From NCBI RefSeq assembly GCF_003945545.1, contig NZ_CP029617.1:7591001-7655000 (forward strand): DNA of 64,000 nucleotides, written 5' to 3'. A program made the position numbers and the translations under genes. Numbering within the stretch: position 1 is the stretch's first letter; every line of letters starts with the position of its first letter. The notes under the pieces were generated by a model. The model had not been told where the DNA came from. It saw only the letters and a program-made list of their open reading frames with translations, and made no database searches. Positions 55,651 through 63,768 of the stretch are shown here, piece after piece. Source of the stretch: Streptomyces sp. WAC 01529 (GTDB lineage: Bacteria; Actinomycetota; Actinomycetes; Streptomycetales; Streptomycetaceae).

Positions 55651-56802
55651 ATGGCCAAGAACAGCACCTCCTCGCCCACCGTCCCCGACACCGCGTGGCT
55701 GGGACGCGGGCGCCACCTCGGGCCCGAGCCCGAGCAGGACGTCCGGCGCAACCTGATCGCCCTCAAGGCGGCCGGGGTGCTCGACGACTTCCTCGACCTC
55801 GACCCCGTCGAGGCGGCCCGCTCCACCGTGCTGCACCCGAGGGACGAGTCCGCGGACCCGGGCCCCTCGGCCCGCCGCCTCTTCGAGGCCCGCTGGCGTG
55901 TGGCCGACGACGTCACGGTCCGCGCCCAGCTCACCACGTACGACCCGGAGGCCCGCCGCAAGGACGGCGAGGGCGTCACCTGGGTCCTCGCCGCCGAGGC
56001 GGAGCGGGCCTGGGACGCGCACTGGCCCTCGCCCGCCACCATGTTCTGGCCCGACAGCGACCGGGTCCCCTGGGACCACGACGCGGTGCAGGACCTGCGC
56101 CTGCGCTCGACGAACCACCTGCCGAAGGACGACGACGAGCTGCGCCACCGGCTGCGGGAGTGCACCCGGCAGAGCTGGTTCATCCACCTCGTCGTGCACG
56201 AGGCGATGACACCGGACGCGGCGGGGGAGCAGCCCGTCTCCCGGTTCCTGCCGCCCGGCCTGCGGCACCGCGTGGTCGAGCACCGGGCCACGCCGGAGCA
56301 GGCGCAGATCGCCGACTTCGCGATGAAGCGGGAGCTGAGCGTGCGCATGCCGCGCGGCGGCGCCGTCATCCTGCCCGTGGCGCCGCAGGGCCAGGAGTAC
56401 GACGCCGAGCGCTTCGCCGTCCGCAGCGTCTTCCTGGACGGCTCGGAACCGACCGAACTCCTCGACAGGATCAAGGAGTTCGCCGCGCTGCCGCGCCCGC
56501 TGCCGGCCGACGCGGAGCAGGCCCTGACGCGGCTGCGCCAGGGCTGGCACCTGCTCACCCCGGACGAGGAGCTGGCCCACGCCCAGGCCATGGTCACCAG
56601 GTACGCCGAGGCGCTCGACGCCATGACGAAATCCCGTGACCTCTACCAGGAGGCGGCCGAGGCGGCGATGGCCGCGCTCAACGAGGCGAGCGGAGGTGAG
56701 GGCGCGCCCCGGCCGCCCGCGCCGGGATCGGCCAGGACGGAGGCCTCGCCGCTGAGCGCCTTGACGAAGGCCTTCAGCCGCTTCCGGGACCCGAACAAGT
56801 AG
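55651..56802 (+). CDS. Conserved hypothetical protein
   Basis: 383 aa; not a family I can name. Soluble, acidic/basic mixed, no signal peptide or membrane segment. The middle has DSDRVPWDHDAVQDLRLRSTNH and ECTRQSWFIHLVVHE. The C-terminal third (about 290-345) is rich in Ala, Glu and Leu and could form a coiled coil. The last about 40 residues are Pro/Ala-rich, then basic. It lies 82 nt after glutaminase and is convergent with the GCS2-type gene. Codon usage is normal for the region, so I take it as a real gene. Confidence 0.7.
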   Translation: MAKNSTSSPTVPDTAWLGRGRHLGPEPEQDVRRNLIALKAAGVLDDFLDLDPVEAARSTVLHPRDESADPGPSARRLFEARWRVADDVTVRAQLTTYDPEARRKDGEGVTWVLAAEAERAWDAHWPSPATMFWPDSDRVPWDHDAVQDLRLRSTNHLPKDDDELRHRLRECTRQSWFIHLVVHEAMTPDAAGEQPVSRFLPPGLRHRVVEHRATPEQAQIADFAMKRELSVRMPRGGAVILPVAPQGQEYDAERFAVRSVFLDGSEPTELLDRIKEFAALPRPLPADAEQALTRLRQGWHLLTPDEELAHAQAMVTRYAEALDAMTKSRDLYQEAAEAAMAALNEASGGEGAPRPPAPGSARTEASPLSALTKAFSRFRDPNK

Positions 56803-56856
56803 GGCGGCGGTACGGCGCCCCGCGCCGACCGCGCCCTCCTCACCCCCGCCCGCCCC

Positions 56857-57993
56857 TCACGTCGCCTGGGTGCGGCGCGCGCACTCCGCGACCATGGCGC
56901 TGAGGCTGCCCGTCCGGTCGAGGAGTTCCCGCTGGATGCGGGCTCCCGTGCCGTGTTCCAGCAGCTCGGCGGTCTTCTTGCGGGCCATGTCCAGGTCGCC
57001 GGCCTCCTCCAGGGCGTCCCGCACATGATCCAGGAGCCCCGCCAACACCTCGCCGCAGGGCGCGGGCCGCATGGTCCGCGGGTCCAGCAGGGAGTCCTCC
57101 AGACCGGACCGGGCGGCCCGCCACGCGGCGAGGCGCAGCAGGCTGACGTCGAAGCCGGGCGGCGGGTGCCCCGCGCGCCACTCCCGGGCGGCCGTCTCGA
57201 CCAGTGCCCGCGCCAGGGCCGCGATCAGCACCGTCGTGGACGCCTCGAGGCACACGTCCGCGACCCGGATCTCGACCGTGGGGTAGCGGTGGGACAGCCG
57301 GGCGTCGAAGTAGACCATGCCGCGATCGCGCAGCACGCCCGTCTCGACCATGTCGCCGACCAGCTCCTCGTACCGCGCGGCGGAGCCGAAGATCTGCGTG
57401 GGGCCCGCCATCGGCCAGCGCCCCCACACCCGGCTGCGGTAGCTGCTGTACCGGCTGTCGTTGCCCTGCCAGTAGGGCGAATTGGAGCTCAGCGCCACCA
57501 GGGTCGAGAGCCACGGACGGATCCGGTCGAGCACCGCCACACCCTCGTCGTCCGACTCGACCGAGACATGGACATGGCAGCCGCAGGTCAGCTGCTCCTG
57601 GGTGGTGAGACCGAACTGCTCCTCCATCCACTGATAGCGGCTGCCCACGTTGATCGAAGGGCTGACGGGCAGGGGAGAGGTCGCGAGCGCCGCGACCGTC
57701 GCCCCCAGGTCACCCGCGTGCCGCGCCGCTTCCGAGCGCCAGCGGACGATCTCCTCCGCGAGGCTGTCCATGCCCTTGCGCGGCTGTGTGGCGAACTCCA
57801 GCTGCTGGCCCTGCAACTCCTTCTCGAAGGTCTCCTCCTCGGGGTCGCGGTAATTGTCCGCGTGCCTCTCGGCGCCGGGGGAAGCCGCGGCGTCCTTGGC
57901 CGCTCGTGCCAGAACCGCCGACGACAGGGCCCGGGGCTCGCCGCTCTCACGATCGATGAGGAGGAGCTCCTCCTCCACTCCTACAGTGCGCAA
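56857..57993 (-). CDS. GCS2-type carboxylate-amine ligase (glutamate-cysteine ligase family)
   Basis: 378 aa. TTG at 57993 is taken as start because GAAAGGCG lies 8 nt upstream and the conserved GVEEELLLID follows at once. Family motifs: CGCHVHVSV (metal/ATP site), ALSSNSPYWQGNDS and VEIRVADVCLEA. The YbdK/EgtA-like group makes gamma-glutamyl bonds with ATP; in actinobacteria relatives serve ergothioneine or related thiol chemistry, but many are uncharacterised. No mycothiol or ergothioneine genes are adjacent. It is divergent from the F420-dependent oxidoreductase across 143 bp. Confidence 0.85.
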   Translation of the reverse strand: MRTVGVEEELLLIDRESGEPRALSSAVLARAAKDAAASPGAERHADNYRDPEEETFEKELQGQQLEFATQPRKGMDSLAEEIVRWRSEAARHAGDLGATVAALATSPLPVSPSINVGSRYQWMEEQFGLTTQEQLTCGCHVHVSVESDDEGVAVLDRIRPWLSTLVALSSNSPYWQGNDSRYSSYRSRVWGRWPMAGPTQIFGSAARYEELVGDMVETGVLRDRGMVYFDARLSHRYPTVEIRVADVCLEASTTVLIAALARALVETAAREWRAGHPPPGFDVSLLRLAAWRAARSGLEDSLLDPRTMRPAPCGEVLAGLLDHVRDALEEAGDLDMARKKTAELLEHGTGARIQRELLDRTGSLSAMVAECARRTQAT

Positions 57994-58136
57994 CCGACGT
58001 CGCCTTTCTCAGTTCCTTCTCCGGGCGGCGGATGCCACCGTGGTCCAAGTACCCGGATGCCGGGTCCGCAGCCGCCTTCCGTGGCGCTGGTGCTGTCGGA
58101 TGTTTCAGCAGGAGCATTTCGGCAAACCGATGTTTC

Positions 58137-59102
58137 ATGGTGCAAATCGGCTACACAATGATGACTGAGCAAGCCGGGCCCCGCGCCCTGGTGGAGGATC
58201 TGGTCGCCGCGGAGCGCGCGGGCTTCGACTTCTCCGTCACCTCGGACCACTACTTCCCCTGGCTCACCTCGCAGGGACACTCGCCGTACGCCTGGAGCGT
58301 GCTCGGCGCCGCGGCGCAGGCCACCTCGCGGATCCCGCTGATGACCTACGTCACCTGCCCGACGGTCCGCTACCACCCCGCTGTGGTGGCCCAGAAGGCC
58401 GCCACGATGCAGCTGCTCTCCGAAGGCCGCTTCCGGCTCGGCCTAGGCTCGGGCGAGAACCTCAACGAGCACGTGGTCGGCGCGGGCTGGCCCTCCCCGC
58501 AGACCCGCCTCGACATGCTCGAAGAGGCGATCGAGATCATCCGGGCGCTCTTCTCCGGTGAGAACGTGAACCACCAGGGCGCCCACTTCGACGTGGCGAA
58601 CGCCCGCCTGTGGGACCTGCCCGACGAGCTGCCGCCCATCGGTGTCGCGGTCTCCGGCGGCCGCTCCTGCGCCCTGGCAGGACGCCTCGCCGACCTGGTC
58701 ATCGCCACCGAGCCCAAGGCCGAGCTGCTCGACTCCTTCGACCGGCACGGCGGCAGCGGCAAACCCCGTGTCGGCCAGCTGCCCGTCTGCTACGACACCG
58801 ACAAGGACGCGGCGATCGCCCGCGCCCACGACCAGTTCCGCTGGTCCGTCGGCGGCTGGCCGGTCAACTCCGAGCTGCCGGGACCCTCCGGCTTCGAGGG
58901 CGCCACCCAGCACGTCACCCCGCAGGACATCGCGGAGCAGATCCCCTGCGGCGACAACGTCGACGACTTCGTCGAGGCCGTACGCCCCTTCGCCGAGGCG
59001 GGCTTCACGGAGATCGCGCTCGTCCAGGTGGGCGGCGACCACCAGCGCCCCTTCATCGACTGGGCCGAGAAGAAACTGCTGCCCGCCCTGCGCGACCTCT
59101 GA
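58137..59102 (+). CDS. F420-dependent LLM-class oxidoreductase (G6PDH-like)
   Basis: 321 aa; ATG at 58137 starts VQIGYTMMTEQAGPRALVEDLV, the expected N-terminus of the TIGR03557 group; the open frame extends upstream to 58032 with no similarity. Luciferase-like TIM barrel using reduced deazaflavin F420. Diagnostic stretches: SDHYFPWL, YAWSVLGAAAQATSRIPLMTYVTCP, YHPAVVAQKAATM and GSGENLNEHVVG. Relatives include F420-dependent glucose-6-phosphate dehydrogenase, but the substrate here is not certain. The nearest AGGAG is 22 nt from the ATG, so the ribosome site is poor. Confidence 0.88.
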   Translation: MVQIGYTMMTEQAGPRALVEDLVAAERAGFDFSVTSDHYFPWLTSQGHSPYAWSVLGAAAQATSRIPLMTYVTCPTVRYHPAVVAQKAATMQLLSEGRFRLGLGSGENLNEHVVGAGWPSPQTRLDMLEEAIEIIRALFSGENVNHQGAHFDVANARLWDLPDELPPIGVAVSGGRSCALAGRLADLVIATEPKAELLDSFDRHGGSGKPRVGQLPVCYDTDKDAAIARAHDQFRWSVGGWPVNSELPGPSGFEGATQHVTPQDIAEQIPCGDNVDDFVEAVRPFAEAGFTEIALVQVGGDHQRPFIDWAEKKLLPALRDL

Positions 59103-59177
59103 CGCACCGGATACCCGGGGCCCCACCGGGTACCCGGGACCACGTCAGGCACCAGCGACCCACCGGAGAGACTCACC

Positions 59178-59597
59178 GTGAACGACACACCGAACCAGGC
59201 TTCCCCCACCACCGAGACCGACTCCCCGGACCTGGTGCAAGTCGTGCTCGGCGAGTGCTCGGCGGCTGACGCGGACACCGTGTTCAGCGTGCTGCGCGAG
59301 CACTTCCCGTCCGACCGCGGGGACGACGCGCCGAGCCAGACGGGCAGCCCCGACCCCGCCGTGTGGACCGGTGCCTTCCGCGCCGCCCGCACCCCGGAGC
59401 CCGGCGCGGGCGTCCTGCTCGCCGGGTCCGTCACCGCCGATCTGCAAGGCGGGCCGATCGCGGTGGAGCGGCTGCGCGCGGCGCTCGATTCGGCCTTCGC
59501 CGTGACCGCCAAGGGCACGGTCTCCGGCGACCAGGAGGTTCAGGTGCAGCTGCTCCTGAGCGGCGCCGAGCACGGGGAGTCCCGCGAGCGGGCCTGA
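59178..59597 (+). CDS. Conserved hypothetical protein
   Basis: 139 aa, GTG at 59178 with GGAGAG upstream. No family recognised. N-terminal about 15 residues are Ser/Thr-rich. The rest alternates strand- and helix-like segments (DLVQVVLGECSAADADTVFSVLREHF; VLLAGSVTADLQGGPIAVERLRAAL), and the last part is rich in Val/Gln. Seventy-five nt behind the F420 enzyme on the same strand, so possibly co-transcribed. No signal or membrane segment. Confidence 0.65.
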   Translation: MNDTPNQASPTTETDSPDLVQVVLGECSAADADTVFSVLREHFPSDRGDDAPSQTGSPDPAVWTGAFRAARTPEPGAGVLLAGSVTADLQGGPIAVERLRAALDSAFAVTAKGTVSGDQEVQVQLLLSGAEHGESRERA

Positions 59598-59757
59598 GCC
59601 GACGCGGCCCGATCGGGCGCACCCCCGCGTGTCGGACGCGTAGGTTCCGCGCGCCGCCGCGGGCTGCGGGCATCGTGTCGGAAGGTGCTCGCACCCGCGC
59701 GGCCGGCGCGGGGCGCACAAGCGCCTGAACCGGCGGCCGCGAAGGAGAGCGATACGG

Positions 59758-60162
59758 GTGCGCGCGATGAGGTCGGGTCTGCTCGCGGCGGCGCTGCTCG
59801 GCGCCCTGACCGCCTGCGGCAATCTCGACGCACGTGAGGACGGCGCGGCCGGGGCCGCGTCCCGCTTCGAGGCGAGCCTGCGCGCCACGGACACCGTACG
59901 CAGCTGCGCGGCGCTCGCCCCCGGCACCCGCGACGAACTGGAACAGACCGCCGAACTGCCCTGTGCACGGGCACTGCCCGAGGCGGGCCTGCCCCCGGCG
60001 GAGAAGGTGCGCACCGTCGACGTGTACGGGCGCCAGGCACGTGTCGTGACCGACAAGGACACGCTCTTCCTCTCGGCGTTCCCCGGCGGCTGGAAGATCA
60101 CGGCGGCCGGCTGCACCGCGCGCCCGGAGAAGCCGTACCAGTGTCTGATCAAGGGCGGTTGA
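59758..60162 (+). CDS. Secreted lipoprotein of unknown function
   Basis: 134 aa from GTG 59758 (GAAGGAG 10 nt upstream); ATG at 59767 is an alternative. Lipobox LTAC with lipidated Cys20 after a short hydrophobic signal. The mature part is about 115 residues with three more cysteines. It begins a tight operon: the next gene starts 3 nt after its stop and the one after that overlaps. No known domain recognised. Confidence 0.8.
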   Translation: MRAMRSGLLAAALLGALTACGNLDAREDGAAGAASRFEASLRATDTVRSCAALAPGTRDELEQTAELPCARALPEAGLPPAEKVRTVDVYGRQARVVTDKDTLFLSAFPGGWKITAAGCTARPEKPYQCLIKGG

Positions 60163-60165
60163 CCG

Positions 60166-60249
60166 ATGCGGATCCTGTTCACGGTGTATCTCGTGATGGT
60201 GGCCGGGGGACTGGTCTACTGCGTGGCGCTGGGACTGATGCAGCGATGA
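60166..60249 (+). CDS. 27-residue membrane microprotein
   Basis: ATG at 60166, three nt after the lipoprotein stop, with AAGGGCGG 7 nt upstream; the stop TGA overlaps the next gene's ATG (ATGA). The product is almost entirely one transmembrane segment: it opens MRILFTVYLVMVAGGLVYC and closes ALGLMQR. Position, ribosome site, stop-start coupling and a clean hydrophobic helix make it a real gene rather than spacer. It may be a subunit or regulator of the DUF6766 membrane protein that follows. Confidence 0.72.
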   Translation: MRILFTVYLVMVAGGLVYCVALGLMQR

Positions 60250-60929
60250 CCCGCGACCGGAGTTTCCTGCGCGACAACAGCCTCACGCTGGTGTTCGGCG
60301 CGGGCTTCCTCCTCACCCTAGCCGGCCAGGCGATCGCCGGGCACGCCGACTTCAACAACCAGCTGACCGCCGAGGAACTCCACCCGGTGAGCTTCGGCGG
60401 CTATCTGCTCAGCGCCGACTTCGCCGTGGACGTGACGGAGAACTGGCAGTCCGAATACCTTCAGTTCTTCCTCTACATCTTCGGCACGGTCTGGCTGCTC
60501 CAGCGCGGCTCGCCCGAGTCCAAGCAGCTCCACAAGGCGGGCCCGGAGTCCGACGCGGAACAGAAGGTCGGTCAGTACGCGAAGCCCGACTCGCCGCGCT
60601 GGGCGGCCGCGCAAGGCGCGCGCCAGGCCTGGTACGCCCGGTCGCTCGGCACCCTCATGTGCACGCTCTTCCTGCTCTCCTGGCTGGCGCAGTCCGTGAC
60701 CGGCGTGGCCGCGTACAACGAACAGCACCTGCGCGAACTCCAGGCACCCATCAGCTGGTTCGACTACCTCGGGGCGGCCGACTTCTGGTCCCGCACCCTC
60801 CAGAACTGGCAGTCCGAGCTGCTCGCCGTGGGGTCGATGGCCATCTTCTCCGTCTATCTGCGCCAGCGCGGCTCACCCGAGTCGAAGCCGGTGGGCGCCT
60901 CTCACGAGGCGACCGGCGTCGAGGGCTGA
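60246..60929 (+). CDS. DUF6766 membrane protein with internal duplication
   Basis: 227 aa; ATG at 60246 overlaps the stop of the 27-aa gene. Four likely membrane helices in two similar halves: each has FLL..AGQ/AQS, then a DY/GYL..ADF segment, then NWQSE, and ends in a near-identical QRGSPESK (about 86-93 and 207-214). The repeat shows an ancient duplication. Function unknown. The last 28 nt overlap the 3' end of the convergent haem-oxygenase-like gene. Confidence 0.8.
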   Translation: MTRDRSFLRDNSLTLVFGAGFLLTLAGQAIAGHADFNNQLTAEELHPVSFGGYLLSADFAVDVTENWQSEYLQFFLYIFGTVWLLQRGSPESKQLHKAGPESDAEQKVGQYAKPDSPRWAAAQGARQAWYARSLGTLMCTLFLLSWLAQSVTGVAAYNEQHLRELQAPISWFDYLGAADFWSRTLQNWQSELLAVGSMAIFSVYLRQRGSPESKPVGASHEATGVEG

Positions 60930-61957
60930 GGCGGCGGCTGGGGGTGCAAGGGCTCGCGCAGGGCGCTGCGTCCCTGCCGCCAGGCGGCGAGGAGCCGGGC
61001 GGCGAGGCGGTCCTCCAGGAAGCCGGTGGCCTCGACGCCGAATGCCACATCCGCGTCGAGCGCGGGTTCGGCGTCCAGGAGCCCGCCGACGACATCCCGG
61101 CGCACCACCTGCTCGTGCACGGCGTCCGCCTCCACGTGTTCGTCGTAGAACCGCTGGGCGGCAGGCCCCGCGCCCGTGCGGCGCAGCGCCGCGGCGAGCC
61201 GGCGCGAACCGGGCGACGAGGTCACCTCGACGGACGCGAAGTGCCCGACCAGCGCGCCGCGGAGCGCGCGGTGCAGGCCGAAGAGCGACATGAGGTTGAC
61301 GGGGGCGAGAGCCTCGGCGGGCGCCGCGTCGGCGTAGTGGCCGTACGCCGTCTCAAGCCCCAGGTCCGCCATGAGGTCGGCGAAGAGCCGGGCGTGGATC
61401 TCCTCGGCCCGTCCGGCACCGAACTCGTCGAACTCGATGGCCACCATCGCCGCCTTGGCCCTGCCGTGCAGCCGGGGTATGACCCACGCGTGCGGGTCGG
61501 CCTCCTTGAGGTGGTACAGGGAGCGCAGGGCCGCGTACTCCCTGAGCTGCCACAGCTCGCCGTCGCGCTGGAGGTGGTGGCTGACGCTCGCCTCGTCGTG
61601 CCCGACGGGCTCCACCAGGAGCGCGGCGAGCGCCTGCTCGGCGCTCGCGCCCGGGGGCACGTCGGCCCGCAGGGCGTTGAGGAACCGCTGCTCCAGCGCC
61701 TGCCGCAGGGCCAGCAGCCCCGGATCCCACTCCCGTTCGTCGGGCACACCCCGAAAGCCCTGGTAGTGGAGTTCGTACAGGACGTAGAGGGCGAGCTGGA
61801 GGTCTTCTCCGTACGGGTCCGCGCTCGCCGCCCGCCGCGCGAGTGCCGCGACGGACTCGTCGCGCAGCAGCGCGGCGGCCACACCGCGGGACAACTCGCC
61901 GCGCGGGGCCGGAAGTCCGGGACTGTACAGACGTGACTCGACAACAGGGGCCGTCAT
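60902..61957 (-). CDS. Iron-containing redox enzyme (haem-oxygenase-like fold)
   Basis: 351 aa; ATG at 61957 (MTAPVVESRLYSPG) overlaps the stop of the CDGSH gene (ATGA), so it is translationally coupled. All-helical protein with candidate metal ligands: VGHDEASVSHHLQRDGE, EFDEFGAGRAEEIHARLFADLM and YDEHVEADAVHEQ. This E/H/D pattern is that of the haem-oxygenase-like diiron oxidase superfamily. Substrate unknown. Its partner genes, a CDGSH iron-sulfur protein and a HemK-like methyltransferase, suggest a small redox operon, with CDGSH as a possible electron donor. Confidence 0.78.
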   Translation of the reverse strand: MTAPVVESRLYSPGLPAPRGELSRGVAAALLRDESVAALARRAASADPYGEDLQLALYVLYELHYQGFRGVPDEREWDPGLLALRQALEQRFLNALRADVPPGASAEQALAALLVEPVGHDEASVSHHLQRDGELWQLREYAALRSLYHLKEADPHAWVIPRLHGRAKAAMVAIEFDEFGAGRAEEIHARLFADLMADLGLETAYGHYADAAPAEALAPVNLMSLFGLHRALRGALVGHFASVEVTSSPGSRRLAAALRRTGAGPAAQRFYDEHVEADAVHEQVVRRDVVGGLLDAEPALDADVAFGVEATGFLEDRLAARLLAAWRQGRSALREPLHPQPPPQPSTPVAS

Positions 61958-62205
61958 GAGGCTGGGTCCCTTTCGGGGGAGTCCGTCGTGCGCGCCTGCC
62001 CGCCGCCGGGCTTCACCCGGCGGCGATGGCTGGTGTCGCACCACGGATACGTGCGGCTGCGGCGGCAGGTGCAGATCGCGACCGTGAAGCGCCGCGACGT
62101 GAAGACGGTGCCGTCGTCGCCGACCACCTCGACGGGGCCTTCCACCAGGAGGGGCCCGTCGGGGTCGACCGTGACGCGGCGGGGGCGTTCAGCGGAGTCG
62201 GGCAC
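61954..62205 (-). CDS. CDGSH iron-sulfur domain protein
   Basis: 83 aa, GTG at 62205. One CDGSH-type 2Fe-2S motif near the middle: C45-T-C47 ... P-W-C56-D-T-S-H60, i.e. three Cys and one His, with Thr in place of the usual Gly. No membrane anchor, unlike mitoNEET. It overlaps the upstream methyltransferase by 17 nt and the downstream haem-oxygenase-like gene by 4 nt, so all three should be made together. Confidence 0.87.
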   Translation of the reverse strand: MPDSAERPRRVTVDPDGPLLVEGPVEVVGDDGTVFTSRRFTVAICTCRRSRTYPWCDTSHRRRVKPGGGQARTTDSPERDPAS

Positions 62206-62884
62206 GGATGACCACCAGTTCCTCGCGGGTCTCCTCGTCGCCGAGAAGGTTGCGCCGCTGGAGCCAGGCCCGGCGGGAGCGCAGCACGGGCCCGAACGGG
62301 ATGAACCGCCGGTCGGTGACCTTGGCGTCCATGCCGAGCCCGGCGAGCCGGGTGAGCGTGGCGTCCACACCGCACAGCGCGGAGTGCACCATCAGCAGCA
62401 CACCGCCCGGCCGCAGGGCGCGGGGCGCCGCGTCACAGACACGGTCCACGACCGCCCGCCCGGCCGGACCGCCGTCCCACGCCCGCGCCGCGCCGCGCCG
62501 GGGGAGCAGGGGAGAAGGGGAGGGGACGTACGGCGGATTGCTGACCACGAGGTCGTAGGGGCCCCGCGGGGCCGCGGCCGTCAGATCGCCGTGGCGCACG
62601 GTCACCGACTGCCCGGCCAGGCGCGCGTTGAGGCGAGCGGTCAGCACCGCACGCCAGGAGATGTCGACGGCCGTCACCCGCGCCCCGCGCCGCGCCGCCG
62701 CGACGGCGAGCGCCCCCGTACCGGTCCCCAGGTCCAGGACGGCGGTGCCGGGGCCGATGGCCTCGCGGTGCAGGGCGCGGGTCAGGAGCTCGGTGTCGTG
62801 CTGCGGTGCGTACACCCCGGGCGGGGCGAGCAGATGGGCCGGGCGGACCGGCGGCGGCATCGGCGTGCGCGTCTGCGTCGTCAT
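62189..62884 (-). CDS. HemK/MTQ2-like SAM-dependent methyltransferase
   Basis: 231 aa; ATG at 62884 with GGGAGA upstream. Motif I VLDLGTGTGALAVAAARRGARV, acidic post-I VTAVDIS, and VSNPPYVP (motif IV, NPPY), which marks N-methylation of glutamine/asparagine or nucleobase amino groups. Length and YAPQHDTELL start resemble the archaeal/eukaryal HemK2/Mtq2 type. It heads the methyltransferase-CDGSH-haem-oxygenase-like operon; its substrate there is unclear. Confidence 0.82.
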   Translation of the reverse strand: MTTQTRTPMPPPVRPAHLLAPPGVYAPQHDTELLTRALHREAIGPGTAVLDLGTGTGALAVAAARRGARVTAVDISWRAVLTARLNARLAGQSVTVRHGDLTAAAPRGPYDLVVSNPPYVPSPSPLLPRRGAARAWDGGPAGRAVVDRVCDAAPRALRPGGVLLMVHSALCGVDATLTRLAGLGMDAKVTDRRFIPFGPVLRSRRAWLQRRNLLGDEETREELVVIRARLR

Positions 62885-62979
62885 GCGGCATCTCCCGTCT
62901 GTGGGAACTCCACGAGGGGCGCTCCTCCTTCCACGGTCCGCCGGTTCGCCAGCGGTCACCACTGGAGGCATCACAGGTA

Positions 62980-62991
62980 GTGACTTGTCAC
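62980..62991. promoter_or_regulatory. Palindrome GTGACTTGTCAC upstream of the methyltransferase operon
   Basis: Perfect 5-bp arms with a 2-nt centre, 96 nt upstream of the methyltransferase ATG, in a 207-bp spacer with no gene. It looks like a dimeric-regulator or CRP-like half-site pair (GTG-N6-CAC). The role is conjectural. Confidence 0.3.
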
Positions 62992-63091
62992 GAACAGTGC
63001 GGATAACTTCCTGCGTCTGTCCTGACACTGGGTGCCCGTGCGGCACTGATCCACACCTGTTACGGAACGCCTCTGGCGCCGTAGGGCGGCG

Positions 63092-63613
63092 TCACTCCGC
63101 CGACGTGTGGCGGTACCTCGCCCAGAAGGGCAGCACGAACCAGAACAGCACGTACCAGGAGACGACACCGGCGACCAGCCACGGCACCAGGCTGTCGTCG
63201 GTGGCCACCCGCAGGACCAGCAGCAGCGCGGACGTGAGGGTGCCGAGCAGCAGGATCAGGCCGAGGAAGGTCAGGCGTGACGCCCACGCCACCGCCTGCG
63301 GCTTGATCCGGCGTCCGGCGACGATGCGGTGGAAGGAGACGGGGCCGATGAGGGCGCCCGTCGTGACCGAGCCGAGGATCACCGTCACGATGTAGATCGT
63401 CCGGTCTGTGTCGCTCAGCTCCTGGAAGTGCGGGGTGAAGACCACGGTGAGCAGGAAGCCGAAGAGGATCTGCACACCTGTCTGGGCCACCCGCACTTCC
63501 TGGATCAGCTCGGTCCACCGGCGGTCGGCACGCTCGGCCGCCGTCTCGCGGCGGCCGTCGTCTCTGTGCCCGGCCCCGGGCTCGTCATCACACTTATCTT
63601 TCGACGCGTTCAC
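63092..63613 (-). CDS. DUF6328 membrane protein
   Basis: 173 aa from GTG 63613 (NASKDKCDDEPG); the frame stays open to a TTG at 63649 but that would put a hydrophobic stretch before a charged one. The first about 50 residues are charged and cytosolic. They are followed by RVAQTGVQILFGFLLTVVF and three more hydrophobic helices, ending WFVLPFWARY. Pattern typical of DUF6328. Function unknown. No ribosome site stands out. Confidence 0.75.
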   Translation of the reverse strand: MNASKDKCDDEPGAGHRDDGRRETAAERADRRWTELIQEVRVAQTGVQILFGFLLTVVFTPHFQELSDTDRTIYIVTVILGSVTTGALIGPVSFHRIVAGRRIKPQAVAWASRLTFLGLILLLGTLTSALLLVLRVATDDSLVPWLVAGVVSWYVLFWFVLPFWARYRHTSAE

Positions 63614-63768
63614 GACACCGAGTCTGCCCAGGAACCACAGAAACAACAATCCGAGTGATCATCGGCTCCACGCCGATTGATCGCGGCGCGGCTGATTCGA
63701 CCGGATGAAGCCGGGCAGACGGGTCGCTGAGTGACTGTCGTACCCCCCAACCCCTCAGGGAGGCCCCC

